Positions 8,554 through 18,554 are shown, numbered from the stretch's first letter. The stretch: 51,370 nt of DNA from Alphaproteobacteria bacterium (GCA_005884765.1 VAZV01000190.1:1-51370); one strand, 5' to 3'. Made by a program: numbers and translations. The notes: a model not told the origin generated them from the letters alone.

Positions 8554-9456
8554 ATGAACACGCATGACCTCGTGGCGTTCGTCGCCGTGGTTGAGACCGG
8601 GTCGATCGTCGCGGCCTCGGCACGTCTGAATTTAACGCAACCCGGTGTAACGCGGCGGATTCAGAATCTTGAGGAGATGCTGGGTACGGAGCTTTTGGAC
8701 CGGCTATCGAAACCATTGAAGCCGACGGCGGCGGGGCACCAGGCCTATGAGCAGGGCCGCCGCGTGCTGCGAATGCTTGACGATCTGAGGTCCGGTGTCG
8801 CCGCCGACGGCCTTGTCCGCGGCGAGTTTAGGCTCGGCATTTCCCCGTATCTGTCGGAAAGTGGTCTCACCGGACCGTTGGATACACTACGCGCCGAATT
8901 CCCCGCGCTCGCTGTCCGGGTCGTGTCGGGCTGGTCGCCCAATCAGCTCGAGCGCGTGAGCCGCAACGAACTTGACGCCGCTGCGATCTGTCTGCCGGAC
9001 GGCACCGCGCCACCGGACGATCTCGCGGGCGATGATCTGGGTTCGCAACCGGTCATCTTCGTCGTGGCCCGCGATACGAAAGTACCGAGATCGGTCAGCC
9101 TGGAAGATCTTTCGCGCATGTCCTGGGTGATCAACCAGGATGGCTGCGGATTTCGCGGTGCGCTGAAACGCCATTTCGATGCCGCGCATCTTCCTTTTCA
9201 TGTCGCGGTCGAAGCCCTCGATTCCGAGTTGCGGCTGTCGTTGGTCGCGCGTGGCATGGGCGTCGGTCTCGTGACGCCGATTGCGCTCAAGCAGACCCCG
9301 CTTCGAAACAAGCTCCAGGTCATCAGGACTCCGAATTTCAATCCCGCGGTTCGGGCATGGGTGGTTCACCGCCCGCCAGCGGGTCATCTGGCGCGCCCGA
9401 TCAAGACGTTCCGTGATGCGCTGGAGCGGGAGTTGCAGGCGCTCATTCGCGATTGA
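8554..9456 (+). CDS. LysR family transcriptional regulator
   Basis: The product has 300 residues. The N-terminal winged helix-turn-helix is typical (VAFVAVVETGSIVAASARL, then QPGVTRRIQNLEEMLGTELLDR). Residues from about 90 to the end form the LysR substrate-binding domain. It is divergent from the MFS exporter gene and shares a 91-bp intergenic region with it, so it most likely controls that exporter and itself. The inducer cannot be inferred. Only 46 bp separate its stop from the convergent PLP-enzyme gene. Confidence 0.92.
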   Translation: MNTHDLVAFVAVVETGSIVAASARLNLTQPGVTRRIQNLEEMLGTELLDRLSKPLKPTAAGHQAYEQGRRVLRMLDDLRSGVAADGLVRGEFRLGISPYLSESGLTGPLDTLRAEFPALAVRVVSGWSPNQLERVSRNELDAAAICLPDGTAPPDDLAGDDLGSQPVIFVVARDTKVPRSVSLEDLSRMSWVINQDGCGFRGALKRHFDAAHLPFHVAVEALDSELRLSLVARGMGVGLVTPIALKQTPLRNKLQVIRTPNFNPAVRAWVVHRPPAGHLARPIKTFRDALERELQALIRD

Positions 9457-9502
9457 CGCGGCGTGACGAACGCGTGCGCGTGGCGCTCGCGAAAACGAAG
9501 CG

Positions 9503-10585
9503 CTAGCGCAACTTGCCCCGCGCCGCGACCTTCAGCGTGCCGATGATCGCATCGCCACGCACCATCACCACCTCGTCCATCATGTTGACGACGACGCAGA
9601 CATGGTTGGGCACGATGCGCACGACGTCGCCGACCTGCGGCCGCGTGTTGCTGCGCGCGAGATCAAGGAAGCCATGCTCCTCGGCAAAGCGTGCGATTTT
9701 TGCCTCGGGATGTTCGAGGATCAGGCCGTGGCCGTCGAGGCCGCCGCCGGTATCTGAGGTCAGCGTTTTGGATCCGGCATCGAGGATGCCGCGATCGGGG
9801 CCGGCGCGGCTCACCACGGTCGAATAGATGTTCAGCGCACAATCGTCCCAACTCGCAACGCCGGCCGCGACCTGCATCCGGTCGTTGTAGATATAGGTGC
9901 CGGGCCGATGCTCGGTCGCGCCCTTGAGCTTGCCGACATTTTTCAGATTCGGCGTGCCGCCGGTCGAGACCATCGTCGCATCAAGCCCGTGCGCACGGAT
10001 GCCGGCCAGCGCCGCATCGAAAAACTTCTGCGCCTCGGCCCAGCCGGTCTCGGTCGGATAGAGCATGAAGCCCGCAAAGGTCAGTCCCTTCGACGCCGCG
10101 ATCTCGCGCGCCAGCGCAACAGCCTCGGCCGGGGTTTCGACGCCGGCGCGCCTGCGTCCCGTATCGCACTCCACCACAACGGAGAGCGGCCGGCCGGAGG
10201 CAGAAGCCGCCTGCGGCAGGCCTGCGATCACCACCGAATTGTCGGCGGCGACCGTCATGTTGGCCTTGGCCTGCAGCGCGCCGAGCCGGGCCATCTTTTC
10301 CTCGCCGAGCAGATTGTAGCTGATCAGGATGTCGCCGATCCCGGCCTCCGCCATCACCTCGGCTTCGCCGAGTTTTTGGCAGGTGATGCCTTTCGCGCCC
10401 GCCTCGATCTGCATTCTTGCAAGCAGCGGGCTCTTGTGGGTCTTGATGTGCGGCCGATTGGCGACGCCGGCTGCATCGCAAGCCGCCTGGACGCGCGCGA
10501 TATTGCGCTCGACCTTGTCCATGTCGATGACCGCGCAGGGCGTGCCATATTCGCGGGCGATCTTGGCGGCGAGCGGCGTGGTCAT
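9503..10585 (-). CDS. D-threonine aldolase-like / D-serine dehydratase-like PLP enzyme
   Basis: The product has 360 residues with an alanine-racemase-type N-terminal TIM barrel. The PLP lysine is expected at Lys48 in RPHIKTHKS. STGGTP and RPGTYIYND form the phosphate region. The C-terminal metal motif PNHVCVVVN carries the His and Cys that bind Zn or Mn in D-threonine aldolase and DSD1 enzymes. These cleave or dehydrate D-3-hydroxyamino acids. Which of the two reactions applies cannot be settled by eye. An AAGGAT ribosome site precedes the ATG. It follows the ABC-F gene on the same strand after a 70-bp gap that holds a short repeat. Confidence 0.9.
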   Translation of the reverse strand: MTTPLAAKIAREYGTPCAVIDMDKVERNIARVQAACDAAGVANRPHIKTHKSPLLARMQIEAGAKGITCQKLGEAEVMAEAGIGDILISYNLLGEEKMARLGALQAKANMTVAADNSVVIAGLPQAASASGRPLSVVVECDTGRRRAGVETPAEAVALAREIAASKGLTFAGFMLYPTETGWAEAQKFFDAALAGIRAHGLDATMVSTGGTPNLKNVGKLKGATEHRPGTYIYNDRMQVAAGVASWDDCALNIYSTVVSRAGPDRGILDAGSKTLTSDTGGGLDGHGLILEHPEAKIARFAEEHGFLDLARSNTRPQVGDVVRIVPNHVCVVVNMMDEVVMVRGDAIIGTLKVAARGKLR

Positions 10586-10618
10586 GAAAATCCTTTATTT
10601 CCTTGCCCGTATTCTTGT

Positions 10619-10650
10619 CGCAAGAACCGGTGCCCACTTTTGCGGAATAC
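10619..10650. repeat. Short rhizobial motif repeat (CGCAA...CCGGT...TTGCG)
   Basis: In the 70-bp gap between the ABC-F and PLP-enzyme genes, CGCAAGAACCGGTGCCCACT runs to TTTTGCGG, with inverted ends CGCAA/TTGCG. From memory this resembles a short dispersed sequence (AACCGGTTCCCACTTTTGC-like) common between genes in Rhizobiales. Copy number could not be checked. Confidence 0.45.
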
Positions 10651-10655
10651 GCCGC

Positions 10656-12497
10656 TCAGGCCTGTTCTATCTCTTCGCGCAGCACTTCCAGCTCCAGCCA
10701 GCGGTCTTCCGCAGCGGCAAGCTCCCGCTGCGCGGTTGCGATTGCGGCGGAAGCTTCATCAAACTTCGTGCGATCCTTGCGATACAGATCGGGATCGTCA
10801 AGGGTGCGCTGCAGCTTCGCAATCTCGGCCTGCAGTTTGGCGATCGCTTTCGGCAAGGTCTCCAGCGCGTGCTTTTCGTTGAAATTAAGCCGCCGCCTTG
10901 GCGCCGCCGAAGGCGCGGAAGACCCGGTCTTCCTTTTGTCCTCACCTGCTTTGTCTTGTGATTTGTCTTGAGCGGCGAGCGCAGGCTTTGCCTCCTCACG
11001 GCTGAGGTCGGCGCCGCGTTGCGACAGCATGTCGGAATAGCCGCCGGCATATTCGATCCACTTGCCGTTGCCCTCCGGCGCAATCACCGAGGTCACGACG
11101 CGGTCGAGGAAATCGCGGTCATGGCCGATCAGGATCACGGTGCCTTCATAGTCGCCGAGCATTTCCTCGAGCACGTCAAGCGTTTCGAGATCGAGATCGT
11201 TGGTCGGCTCGTCCAGAACGAGAAGGTTGGAGGGCTTTGCCAGCGCGCGCGCCAGCATCAATCGGCCGCGCTCGCCGCCGGAGAGCACCTCTAACGGCGT
11301 GCGCATCTGCTCTTGCGCGAACAGAAAATCCTTCATGTAGCTGACGACATGTTTCGGCTTGCCGCCGACCATAACGTGGTCGCTACGTCCGCCGGTCAAG
11401 GCTTCCGCCAGCGTCGATTTGGGATCGAGGCTTTCGCGGTGCTGGTCGAGCGTCGCCATCTCGATATTGGCGCCTAACCTGATCGTGCCGCTGTCGGGCA
11501 CCTCGGCGCCGGTCAGCAGATTGACCAGCGTGGTCTTGCCGGCGCCGTTCGGCCCGACAATGCCGATGCGGTCGCCGCGCTGCAGCCGAATCGAGAAGCC
11601 ATCGACGATCCGGCGATCGCCAAAGGACTTGCCGATGTTCTTGGCCTCGATGACGAGCTTGCCGGATTTCTCGGCTTCAGAGGCGGCGAGGTTGGCGTTG
11701 CCGGCGGACCCGCGATAATCCCGCCGCTGCTGGCGCAGCGCATAGAGATTGCCGAGCCGCTTGACGTTGCGCTTGCGTCGACCGGAAACGCCGTAGCGCA
11801 GCCAGTGCTCTTCATTGACGATCCTGCGGTCGAGCTTGTGCTGCTCGCGTTCTTCTTCGGCGAGCACCTCATCGCGCCAGGCCTCGAATGCGGCAAAGCC
11901 GCGATCGATCTGCCTGATCTGGGCGCGATCGAGCCAGGCGGTCGAGCGCGACAGGTTGGTCAGGAAGCGGCGGTCGTGGCTGATCAGCACCAGCGCGCCG
12001 CGGCCTCCCGCGAGCTCGCTTTCCAGCCATTCGATGGTCGGCAGATCGAGATGGTTGGTCGGCTCATCCAAGAGCAGGATATCGGGCGAGGGCGCCAGTA
12101 CCCGCGCCAGCGCCGCGCGACGGGCTTCGCCGCCGGAGAGATGCGCCGGGTCTTCGTCGTCGCGAAGGGCGAGCTGCTCCAACAGATAGCGCGCCCGATA
12201 GCGGTCATCGCCGGGGCCAAGGCCCTGCTCGACATAGGAAAGTGTCGTTGCAAAGCCGGCGAAGTCCGGCTCCTGCGGCAGATAGCGGATGGTCGCGCCG
12301 GGCTGCACAAAGCGGCTGCCGGAATCGGGCTCGACAGTGCCTGCCGCGATCTTCAAGAGCGTCGACTTGCCGGACCCGTTGCGCCCGATCAGGCAGACGC
12401 GCTCGGCCGGTGACACCGTGAGCTCCACGCCTGACAACAGTGGCGTGCCACCAAAGGTCAGCGTAATGTCTTTCAACTGGATCAGCGGCGGCGCCAT
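10656..12497 (-). CDS. ABC-F family ATPase (Uup-like)
   Basis: The product has 613 residues with two ABC domains and no membrane segment. Walker A motifs are GRNGSGKST and GPNGAGKTT. Signatures are LSGGEARRAALARVL and LSGGERGRLMLARAL, each followed by a Walker B (LLLDEPTNHLDL and LVLDEPTNDLDL). The C-terminal ~90 residues are charged and coiled-coil, as in Uup. ABC-F proteins act on ribosomes or DNA-linked processes rather than transport. The frame is open upstream, but ATG 12497 gives the normal N-terminus (APPLIQLKDITLTFGG). It starts four bases after the stop of the YaiI gene, so the two are co-transcribed. Confidence 0.93.
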   Translation of the reverse strand: MAPPLIQLKDITLTFGGTPLLSGVELTVSPAERVCLIGRNGSGKSTLLKIAAGTVEPDSGSRFVQPGATIRYLPQEPDFAGFATTLSYVEQGLGPGDDRYRARYLLEQLALRDDEDPAHLSGGEARRAALARVLAPSPDILLLDEPTNHLDLPTIEWLESELAGGRGALVLISHDRRFLTNLSRSTAWLDRAQIRQIDRGFAAFEAWRDEVLAEEEREQHKLDRRIVNEEHWLRYGVSGRRKRNVKRLGNLYALRQQRRDYRGSAGNANLAASEAEKSGKLVIEAKNIGKSFGDRRIVDGFSIRLQRGDRIGIVGPNGAGKTTLVNLLTGAEVPDSGTIRLGANIEMATLDQHRESLDPKSTLAEALTGGRSDHVMVGGKPKHVVSYMKDFLFAQEQMRTPLEVLSGGERGRLMLARALAKPSNLLVLDEPTNDLDLETLDVLEEMLGDYEGTVILIGHDRDFLDRVVTSVIAPEGNGKWIEYAGGYSDMLSQRGADLSREEAKPALAAQDKSQDKAGEDKRKTGSSAPSAAPRRRLNFNEKHALETLPKAIAKLQAEIAKLQRTLDDPDLYRKDRTKFDEASAAIATAQRELAAAEDRWLELEVLREEIEQA

Positions 12498-12501
12498 CGC
12501 T

Positions 12502-12996
12502 TCAATCCTGACTGGGCGCAGGCTGTTGTGACCGCCGACGCTGGACGCGGCGGATCGCCTGATCGAGCGCGGACAGGAATGCCGAGCGGTCGCGTGGTGC
12601 GAAAGATTTGGGGCCACCGGTGATCTCGCCCGACGAGCGCAAATCCGTCATCAGATTGCGCACCGCCAGCGTCATTCCGATCGAGGCTTCCGTGAACGGC
12701 TTGCCGTTCGGTGCGATCACCTCGGCGCCGGCCTTCACGCACCGGCTCGCCAGCGGGATATCCGAAGTGATGACGATATCGCCTGGGCCTGCGCGCTCCG
12801 CAATCCAGTCGTCGGCGGCATCCATGCCTGGGCCGGCCGCGATACGTTCGATCAGCGGCTCCCGCGGCACGCGGATGAAATTGCCGGCAACCACGCTGAC
12901 CGGCAAGCCATGCCTGATGGCAACGCGATAGATCTCGTCCTTCACCGGGCAGGCGTCGGCATCGACATAAATCCGGGTGGTATGGGATACAGTCAT
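12502..12996 (-). CDS. YaiI/YqxD family protein (UPF0178)
   Basis: The product has 164 residues. The family start is clear: [19 protein letters not shown], then [16 protein letters not shown] and [19 protein letters not shown]. The Asp pattern recalls PIN-like or NYN nuclease folds; the biochemical role is unproven for the family. ATG 12996 is preferred over upstream in-frame starts because residues before it do not belong to the family. The gene heads a two-gene unit with the ABC-F ATPase and is divergent from the hotdog-protein gene with about 120 bp between starts. Confidence 0.9.
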   Translation of the reverse strand: MTVSHTTRIYVDADACPVKDEIYRVAIRHGLPVSVVAGNFIRVPREPLIERIAAGPGMDAADDWIAERAGPGDIVITSDIPLASRCVKAGAEVIAPNGKPFTEASIGMTLAVRNLMTDLRSSGEITGGPKSFAPRDRSAFLSALDQAIRRVQRRRSQQPAPSQD

Positions 12997-13116
12997 CGTG
13001 CGCGCGTGGTACGCTATTCGTCCCGAAATTGCGAGCAAAACGCGGCTTGCCAATATAGTTCCGTCGCGTACGATCAAATGGCGCGACAAGACGGACAAAT
13101 CCGGGACCTTAAGGAC

Positions 13117-13917
13117 ATGACCAGCCGGCTCGAAACCTACCGCGTCTCGGCCTACAACACCTCAAAGCAGTCCGAGAACAAGATCCACGATGATGCGGTG
13201 GCGCGGCGTTTCGGATTTTCCGGCGGGCTTGTCCCCGGCGTCGACGTGCTGGCCTATATGCTCCACCTTCCCGTCGCGAAATGGGGCCGCGCCTTTCTCG
13301 AGCGCGGCCTGATCGAGGCGCGCTTGCTTAAACCCATCTATGACGGCGAGATCGCCAATGTCACGGGCGCGGAGGGTGAGGGCGCACTTGCGATCGAAGT
13401 CGAAAGCAGAAGTGAGCTCTGTGCCACCGCCAGCGCGTCATTGCCGCCGTCGCCACCATTGTTCTCGCTCGATGATTTCATCGAAGTTCCTGCCATCGCC
13501 GAGCGGCAGCCGGTGAGCGCGAATTCGTACGAAGTCGGCAAATGGCTTGGCACGTTGCCGCGCGAATGGGCTGGCGATGCGGCAAGAGAATATCTTGATG
13601 ACATCAGGGAGCGCGACGAGATTTATGTCCGCGAAGGTCTCGGCCATCCCGCCCTGCTGCAGCGGGTGATGAACAAGGTTCTGGTCGACAACGCCATTCT
13701 CGGCCCCTGGATTCACGTCGGCAGCCGCATGCAGCTCCTTTCGGCCGCAAAGACCGGCGATGAACTCACGGCTCGCGCGCGGGTGACCGGCAACTACGAA
13801 AAGAAGGGTCACCGCTTCGTCGAGCTCGATGCGCTTGTTGTCGCCAACGGCAGGACGCCGCTGGCGCATTGCCGGCACATCGCGATCTACCAGCCGCGCG
13901 AACAGGCTGTGGCGTAG
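13117..13917 (+). CDS. Double-hotdog MaoC-like protein
   Basis: The product has 266 residues. The N-terminal half has a hydratase-like segment [20 protein letters not shown] (near residues 23-42), where a MaoC enzyme would have its Asp/His loop. The C-terminal half reads as a second hotdog ([20 protein letters not shown], then [20 protein letters not shown]). This suggests an acyl-CoA hydratase or thioesterase-like protein with two fused hotdog units. ATG 13117 has AAGG just upstream, though close; ATG 13078 in frame is an alternative. Upstream in-frame sequence overlaps the divergent YaiI promoter, so the shorter form is preferred. Substrate unknown. Confidence 0.75.
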   Translation: MTSRLETYRVSAYNTSKQSENKIHDDAVARRFGFSGGLVPGVDVLAYMLHLPVAKWGRAFLERGLIEARLLKPIYDGEIANVTGAEGEGALAIEVESRSELCATASASLPPSPPLFSLDDFIEVPAIAERQPVSANSYEVGKWLGTLPREWAGDAAREYLDDIRERDEIYVREGLGHPALLQRVMNKVLVDNAILGPWIHVGSRMQLLSAAKTGDELTARARVTGNYEKKGHRFVELDALVVANGRTPLAHCRHIAIYQPREQAVA

Positions 13918-13947
13918 GATCTTGCTAACGTCGCCCCGTACCCAGCT

Positions 13948-14049
13948 CGTCATGCCCCGCGAAAGCGGGGCATCCACTACGCCGCGGCTTCTCGATCAAT
14001 CACCGACGTCTCTGGAATACTGGATCGCCCGCCTTCGCGGGCGATGACA
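13948..14049. repeat. Palindromic intergenic repeat, family 2 (CGTCATGCCCCGCG... type)
   Basis: This element of about 100 bp starts CGTCATGCCCCGCGAAAGCG and ends CGCCTTCGCGGGCGATGACA-like sequence, giving inverted ends CGTCAT/ATGACA and a small hairpin in each arm (CCCCGCGAAAGCGGGG; CGCCCGCCTTCGCGGGCG). It lies between the convergent hotdog and CoxL-like genes and could act as a bidirectional transcript end. It resembles dispersed Bradyrhizobium repeats. Confidence 0.75.
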
Positions 14050-14075
14050 GTTGGATTTTTGGCGGGGGGCGGAGC

Positions 14076-16448
14076 TCACGCCGCCTTCGCCTTGCCGTTC
14101 TGGATCGCGCGCCACACCCGCTCCGGGGTCAGCGGCATATCGATCTGCTTGATGCCGTATTCGGAAAGCGCGTCGAGCACCGCATTGACGATGCAGACGA
14201 GACTCCCGGCGCAGCCGGCTTCGCCGCAACCCTTGGTGCCCAGCGGATTGGATTTTGCGGGCGAAGGGTGATCGCCGACTTCCATCAGCGGAACGTCACC
14301 TGCGCGCGGCAGCGCGTAGTCCATGAACGAGCCCGTGACCGGCTGGCCGCTGGCGTCGTAGCAGACCTCTTCCATCAAGGCCTGGCCGATGCCCTGCGCG
14401 ACGCCGCCATGGAGCTGGCCTGCGACCAGCATCGGATTGACGATGGTGCCGAAATCGTTGACGCCGGTATAGCGCACGACCTGCACCACGCCGGTGTCCG
14501 GATCGATCTCGACTTCGGCGACATGGCAGCCATTGGGAAAAGTCGAGGGCGTATCTTTGGTCGCATGATCGACATCGAGCGAGGCGGGCACGCCGTCGGG
14601 CATCTTGCCTTCGCGCAAGCGCTCGGCGAGCTCCATGATGCCGATAGAGCGGTCGGTGCCGGCGATGGTGAAACGGCCACCTTCGAATTCGATGTCGGCT
14701 TCGGAGGCCTCCATCAGATGGGCCGCAGCCTGCTTGCCCTTGGCGATGACGAGTGCGGACGACTCGACGATCGCCGTCCCGGTTGCGGTGATCGAACGCG
14801 ACCCGCCGGTGCCGTTGCCGAAGCGCACGGCGTCGCTGTCGTTCTGCTCCAGCGCGATGTTCTCGAAGGACACCCCTAGCTGCGCCGCAAGCACCTGCGC
14901 GAACGGGGTGGCATGACCCTGACCGTAATCGAGCGTGCCGGTGGTGAGCTTCACCGTGCCGTCGGGCAGGAAGCTGATCTTGCCGAGTTCGCCGCTCGGC
15001 GGTGCCGTCACTTCGAGGTAGGAACCGACCGCGATGCCCCGCAGCTTGCCGCATCTGCGGCTTTCCTTCTTCCGCTTGGCAAAATTGGCGAAATCAGAAA
15101 TTTCCAGCGCTTTGTTGAAGACGCCAGCGAAATCGCCGCTGTCATAGGTCATGCCGGAAGCGGCTGCGAACGGCAGTTGCGCCGGCTTGATGAAGTTCTT
15201 CTTGCGCAAGGTGACGCGGTTGATCCCCATCTCGTCGGCGGCGCGATCGATCAGCCGTTCCATGTAGTAATTGGCTTCGGGCCGTCCGGCGCCGCGATAG
15301 GCCCCCATCAACGTGGTGTTGGTCAAGACCGTCTTGATGTCGACGGTAAGCAGCGGCGTATGATAGACGCTCGCAAGATTCCTGCCGATGTTGACCGACA
15401 GCGGCACCGGCGCGACGCCGGTGATGTAGGCGCCGAGATTGCCAAAGCCCGAAATGCGCACCGCCAGGAACTTGCCTTCGGCATCGAGCGCGAGCTCGGC
15501 ATGGATCAGTTGCGAGCGGCCCTGGCTGTCCGACAGGAAGCTGTTGGAGCGCTCGTCGGTCCATTTCACCGGGCGGCCCAGCGTCTTCGCCGCGTGCAGG
15601 ATGCAGGTATATTCGGGATAGTTGACGTTCTTCATCCCGAATGAGCCGCCGACATTGGCGGTGAGGACGCGGACCTTTTCCGGCGGCACGTTGAGAATCC
15701 TCGCGAGCATCGCCTTGTTGCCGGCAACGCCCTGGGTCGGAACCTGAAGCGTGTAGCGCTCGGCTGCCTCGTCGAAAGAAGCAAGTGCCGTGCGCGGCTC
15801 CATCGGCACCACGGCGACGCGGTTGTTGACGATGTCGAGCTTGGTCACATGGGCGGCGCTCGCAAATGTCGCATCGACCTTGGCGGTGTCGCCATAGTGA
15901 TAGTCGAGCGCGACGTTGTTGGGGATGTGCTCGTAGAGCTGCGGCGCGCCGGGCTTTGCCGCTTCCGCGGCATTGGTCACGGCGGGCAGCGGCTCGATGT
16001 CGACCTCGACCGCTTCGGCGGCATCGCGTGCTTGCGCCGCGGTCTCCGCGACGACAACGGCTAAGGGATCGCCGACAAAGCGCACCTTGTCGGTCGCAAG
16101 CGCCGGGCGGTTGGTCTGCAACAGCGGCGAGCCATCGCGGCTCTTTAGCGGCAGGCCGCAGATGAAGGGGTTGTAATTCGCCGACGCCAGATCGGCGCCG
16201 GTCCAGACGCCGAGCACGCCGGGCATCGCCTTGGCGCCCGAGATCTCGATGCGCTTGATGATGCCGTGGGCATGGCTGGAGCGCACCATCCAGGCGTAGG
16301 CCTGATTCGGGAGAGTGAAATCGTCGGTGTATTTGCCCTTGCCGCGCACAAGCCGGTCGTCTTCCTTGCGGCGGACCAGCTGTCCGACGCCATATTTTTG
16401 CAGTGCGATAGCGTCTTCGAGCGAGGACGGGGACGTATGATCTTGCAT
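14076..16448 (-). CDS. Molybdopterin-binding large subunit, CO-dehydrogenase/xanthine-dehydrogenase family (form II CoxL-like)
   Basis: The product has 790 residues. It begins with the aldehyde-oxidase-type hammerhead domain ([17 protein letters not shown]) and continues with molybdopterin-binding domains (GGSFGMKN near 270). The active-site loop is AYRGAGR near residue 382, the form II motif; genuine form I CO dehydrogenase has AYXCSFR. The catalytic Glu is in [11 protein letters not shown] near 741. Form II proteins hydroxylate largely unknown substrates. No iron-sulfur (CoxS) or FAD (CoxM) subunit gene lies within reach, so partners must be encoded elsewhere or be shared. It is divergent from ppx/gppA, with 188 bp between them. 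Confidence 0.92.
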   Translation of the reverse strand: MQDHTSPSSLEDAIALQKYGVGQLVRRKEDDRLVRGKGKYTDDFTLPNQAYAWMVRSSHAHGIIKRIEISGAKAMPGVLGVWTGADLASANYNPFICGLPLKSRDGSPLLQTNRPALATDKVRFVGDPLAVVVAETAAQARDAAEAVEVDIEPLPAVTNAAEAAKPGAPQLYEHIPNNVALDYHYGDTAKVDATFASAAHVTKLDIVNNRVAVVPMEPRTALASFDEAAERYTLQVPTQGVAGNKAMLARILNVPPEKVRVLTANVGGSFGMKNVNYPEYTCILHAAKTLGRPVKWTDERSNSFLSDSQGRSQLIHAELALDAEGKFLAVRISGFGNLGAYITGVAPVPLSVNIGRNLASVYHTPLLTVDIKTVLTNTTLMGAYRGAGRPEANYYMERLIDRAADEMGINRVTLRKKNFIKPAQLPFAAASGMTYDSGDFAGVFNKALEISDFANFAKRKKESRRCGKLRGIAVGSYLEVTAPPSGELGKISFLPDGTVKLTTGTLDYGQGHATPFAQVLAAQLGVSFENIALEQNDSDAVRFGNGTGGSRSITATGTAIVESSALVIAKGKQAAAHLMEASEADIEFEGGRFTIAGTDRSIGIMELAERLREGKMPDGVPASLDVDHATKDTPSTFPNGCHVAEVEIDPDTGVVQVVRYTGVNDFGTIVNPMLVAGQLHGGVAQGIGQALMEEVCYDASGQPVTGSFMDYALPRAGDVPLMEVGDHPSPAKSNPLGTKGCGEAGCAGSLVCIVNAVLDALSEYGIKQIDMPLTPERVWRAIQNGKAKAA

Positions 16449-16636
16449 CTGAAACGCCTGATTTTGCGAGATTTCGCGGGGCTTTTGGATCAGATAACGC
16501 GCCGATCGGGCGGCGACAACGCCTGATTGGGCATAGTCCTATGTGATGGGTTGTTGCGTGGGGCCCCTGCGCTGCTAAAGTTTCCGTGAATAGAAATTCC
16601 AGGTCGGCCGGCGACGGCCGCGGAAAGACAGTTTGA

Positions 16637-17719
16637 ATGAACGATGACACGCCGCTTCGCGACGGCCCGCGGTCGCGCGGAGACGACGGCCAGGGACCGC
16701 GCAGCTGTTCGGGGGGAACCGCGGCGGGAGCCGGCCACGAGCATACTTCGGGAACCGGGGTCTATGCGGCGCTGGACCTCGGCACCAACAATTGCCGCCT
16801 CCTGATCGCCTGTCCCTCCCGCGACGGATTTCGTGTGGTCGATTCCTTCTCGCGCATCATCCGGCTCGGCGAGGGCATCTCTGCCACCGGCTGCATCAGC
16901 GAGGCGGCGATCGAGCGCGCGATCGGTGCGCTCAGCATTTGCCGCGACAAGATCGAATCCAGGAAGGCCAAGCGGCTGCGGCTGATTGCAACCGAAGCCT
17001 GCCGTGCGGCGTCGAACGCAGACGGATTTCGCGACCGAGTGGCGGCCGAGACCGGGATCCGCCTCGAGGTCATCGATCGCGAAACCGAAGCGGCACTGGC
17101 GGTGATCGGCTGCTCGCCGCTGCTCGATCCCAGGGGTCGTGGCGCCATGCTGTTCGACATCGGCGGCGGCTCGACCGAACTGGTCCGGATCGAGCGCGAC
17201 CCGGACGAGCCGAATGCCGAGCCGCGGATCAAGGCGTGGATGTCGATCCCGCTCGGCGTGGTTTCGCTGGCTGAACATTTTGGCGGGAGAGACGTGACGC
17301 AGCAATCCTATGCACAGATGGTCGGACAGGTCGCACAATATATCTCGCCGTTCGCAACCGAACACGCCGATGACCTACGCGACATGCATTTGCTGGGCAC
17401 ATCGGGGACGGTAACGACGCTTGCCGGGATCCATCTCAATCTCGCGCGCTACGATCGGCGCCGGGTCGATGGCATCTGGATGAGCGACGCCGATCTCACC
17501 GCGACCGTCGCAAAGTTGCGCGGCATGAGCTATCAGGAGCGGGCCAACAACAACTGCATCAGCGTCGAGCGCGCCGATCTGGTGCTGGCGGGCTGCGCCA
17601 TTCTCGATGCGATTCGCGATGCCTTTCCGCTGCCGCGGTTGCGCGTCGCCGACCGCGGCTTGCGCGAGGGCATGCTGGTCGAGATGATGCGCGAGGACGG
17701 CGCGCTGAAGGCGTGCTAA
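16637..17719 (+). CDS. Ppx/GppA family exopolyphosphatase/guanosine pentaphosphatase
   Basis: The product has 360 residues. The actin-like phosphate motifs are AALDLGTNNCRLLIA near residue 44, TEACRAASN near 118 and DIGGGSTELV near 175, with GTSGTVTTLA near 254. Enzymes of this family hydrolyse polyphosphate or pppGpp. The first ~40 residues are Gly/Ser/Arg-rich and low in complexity, as often seen ahead of the core in related alphaproteobacterial proteins. RlmE follows 160 bp downstream on the same strand, separated only by a large palindrome. The ppx-rlmE pairing is familiar in rhizobia. The C-terminal HD domain of long E. coli Ppx is absent. Confidence 0.9.
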   Translation: MNDDTPLRDGPRSRGDDGQGPRSCSGGTAAGAGHEHTSGTGVYAALDLGTNNCRLLIACPSRDGFRVVDSFSRIIRLGEGISATGCISEAAIERAIGALSICRDKIESRKAKRLRLIATEACRAASNADGFRDRVAAETGIRLEVIDRETEAALAVIGCSPLLDPRGRGAMLFDIGGGSTELVRIERDPDEPNAEPRIKAWMSIPLGVVSLAEHFGGRDVTQQSYAQMVGQVAQYISPFATEHADDLRDMHLLGTSGTVTTLAGIHLNLARYDRRRVDGIWMSDADLTATVAKLRGMSYQERANNNCISVERADLVLAGCAILDAIRDAFPLPRLRVADRGLREGMLVEMMREDGALKAC

Positions 17720-17730
17720 GCGTCGTCCTA

Positions 17731-17864
17731 CCTCGCCCCGCTTGCGGGGGAGAGGTCGCCGGGCGAAGCGCAGCGAAGCCGGGCGGGTGAGGGGGACTCT
17801 CCGCGAATCCGGTTGCGTGGAGAGTCCCCCTCACCCCGACCCTCTCCCCGCAAGCGGGGCGAGG
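17731..17864. repeat. Large near-perfect palindrome, family 3, between ppx and rlmE
   Basis: This 134-bp element consists almost wholly of nested inverted repeats. The outer arms are CCTCGCCCCGCTTGCGGGG (17731 on) and its complement ending at 17864; a 17-bp perfect inner pair is at 17786-17802 and 17819-17835 (GGTGAGGGGGACTCTCC). As RNA it would form a very stable hairpin in the ppx-rlmE message. Its right end touches the ribosome site (GGGGGAAG) of rlmE, 15 bases before that ATG. Confidence 0.85.
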
Positions 17865-17879
17865 GGGAAGAGAACGCCT

Positions 17880-18554
17880 ATGGCGAAAGACACTACCGGC
17901 CGCTTGCGTGTCACGGTCAAGACCGGAGGCAAGCGCAAGCTGTCCTCAAAGCTCTGGCTGGAGCGCCAGCTCAACGATCCCTATGTGGCGCAGGCCAGGC
18001 GCGAGGGCTATCGCTCGCGCGCAGCTTACAAGCTGATCGAGATCGACGACAAATATCATATCCTCAAACCCGGCATGTCGGTGGTCGATCTCGGTGCCGC
18101 GCCTGGCGGCTGGAGCCAGATCGCGGCCAAGCGTGTCGGTGCTGCTGACGGCAAGGGCAAGGTGGTCGCGATCGACGTGCTGGAGATGCCGCAGATTGCG
18201 GGCGTCAGCTTTGCGCAGCTCGATTTTCTCAAGCAAGACGCGCCGGCAAAATTAACTGCGATGATGGGCGGCCGCGCCGACGCGGTGTTGTCGGACATGG
18301 CTGCCAACACGACAGGCCATCGCAAGACCGATCAGTTGCGCATCCTTGGGCTCGTCGAAGCCGCGGCCGCGTTCGCTTGCGAGGTGCTCAATCCCGGCGG
18401 CACGTTTCTCGCCAAAGTGTTTCAGAGCGGCGCCGATGCCGAGTTATTGGCGCAATTGAAGCGCGACTTCTCAAACGTCCGCCACGTGAAGCCGGCCTCG
18501 AGCCGGCAGGATTCCTCCGAGCGCTACGTGCTGGCGTCGGGATTTCGGGGCTAG
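17880..18554 (+). CDS. rlmE: 23S rRNA (uridine-2552-2'-O)-methyltransferase
   Basis: The product has 224 residues of the FtsJ/RrmJ family, which methylates the ribose of U2552 in the A-loop of 23S rRNA. The N-terminus is basic. AAYKLIEIDDKY carries the first catalytic Lys, DLGAAPGGWSQIAA is the SAM motif, SDMAANTTGH carries the Asp, and GGTFLAKVFQ the second Lys. An open frame extends upstream through the palindrome, but ATG 17880 with GGGGGAAG before it gives the family N-terminus. Transcription from ppx would have to cross the large hairpin, so translation may be affected by RNA folding. Confidence 0.94.
   Translation: MAKDTTGRLRVTVKTGGKRKLSSKLWLERQLNDPYVAQARREGYRSRAAYKLIEIDDKYHILKPGMSVVDLGAAPGGWSQIAAKRVGAADGKGKVVAIDVLEMPQIAGVSFAQLDFLKQDAPAKLTAMMGGRADAVLSDMAANTTGHRKTDQLRILGLVEAAAAFACEVLNPGGTFLAKVFQSGADAELLAQLKRDFSNVRHVKPASSRQDSSERYVLASGFRG

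Noticed and set aside
15142..16650. About 500-codon alternative frame inside the CoxL-like gene
   Set aside because: Arg-rich frame-shifted shadow; the molybdopterin motifs are only in the annotated frame.
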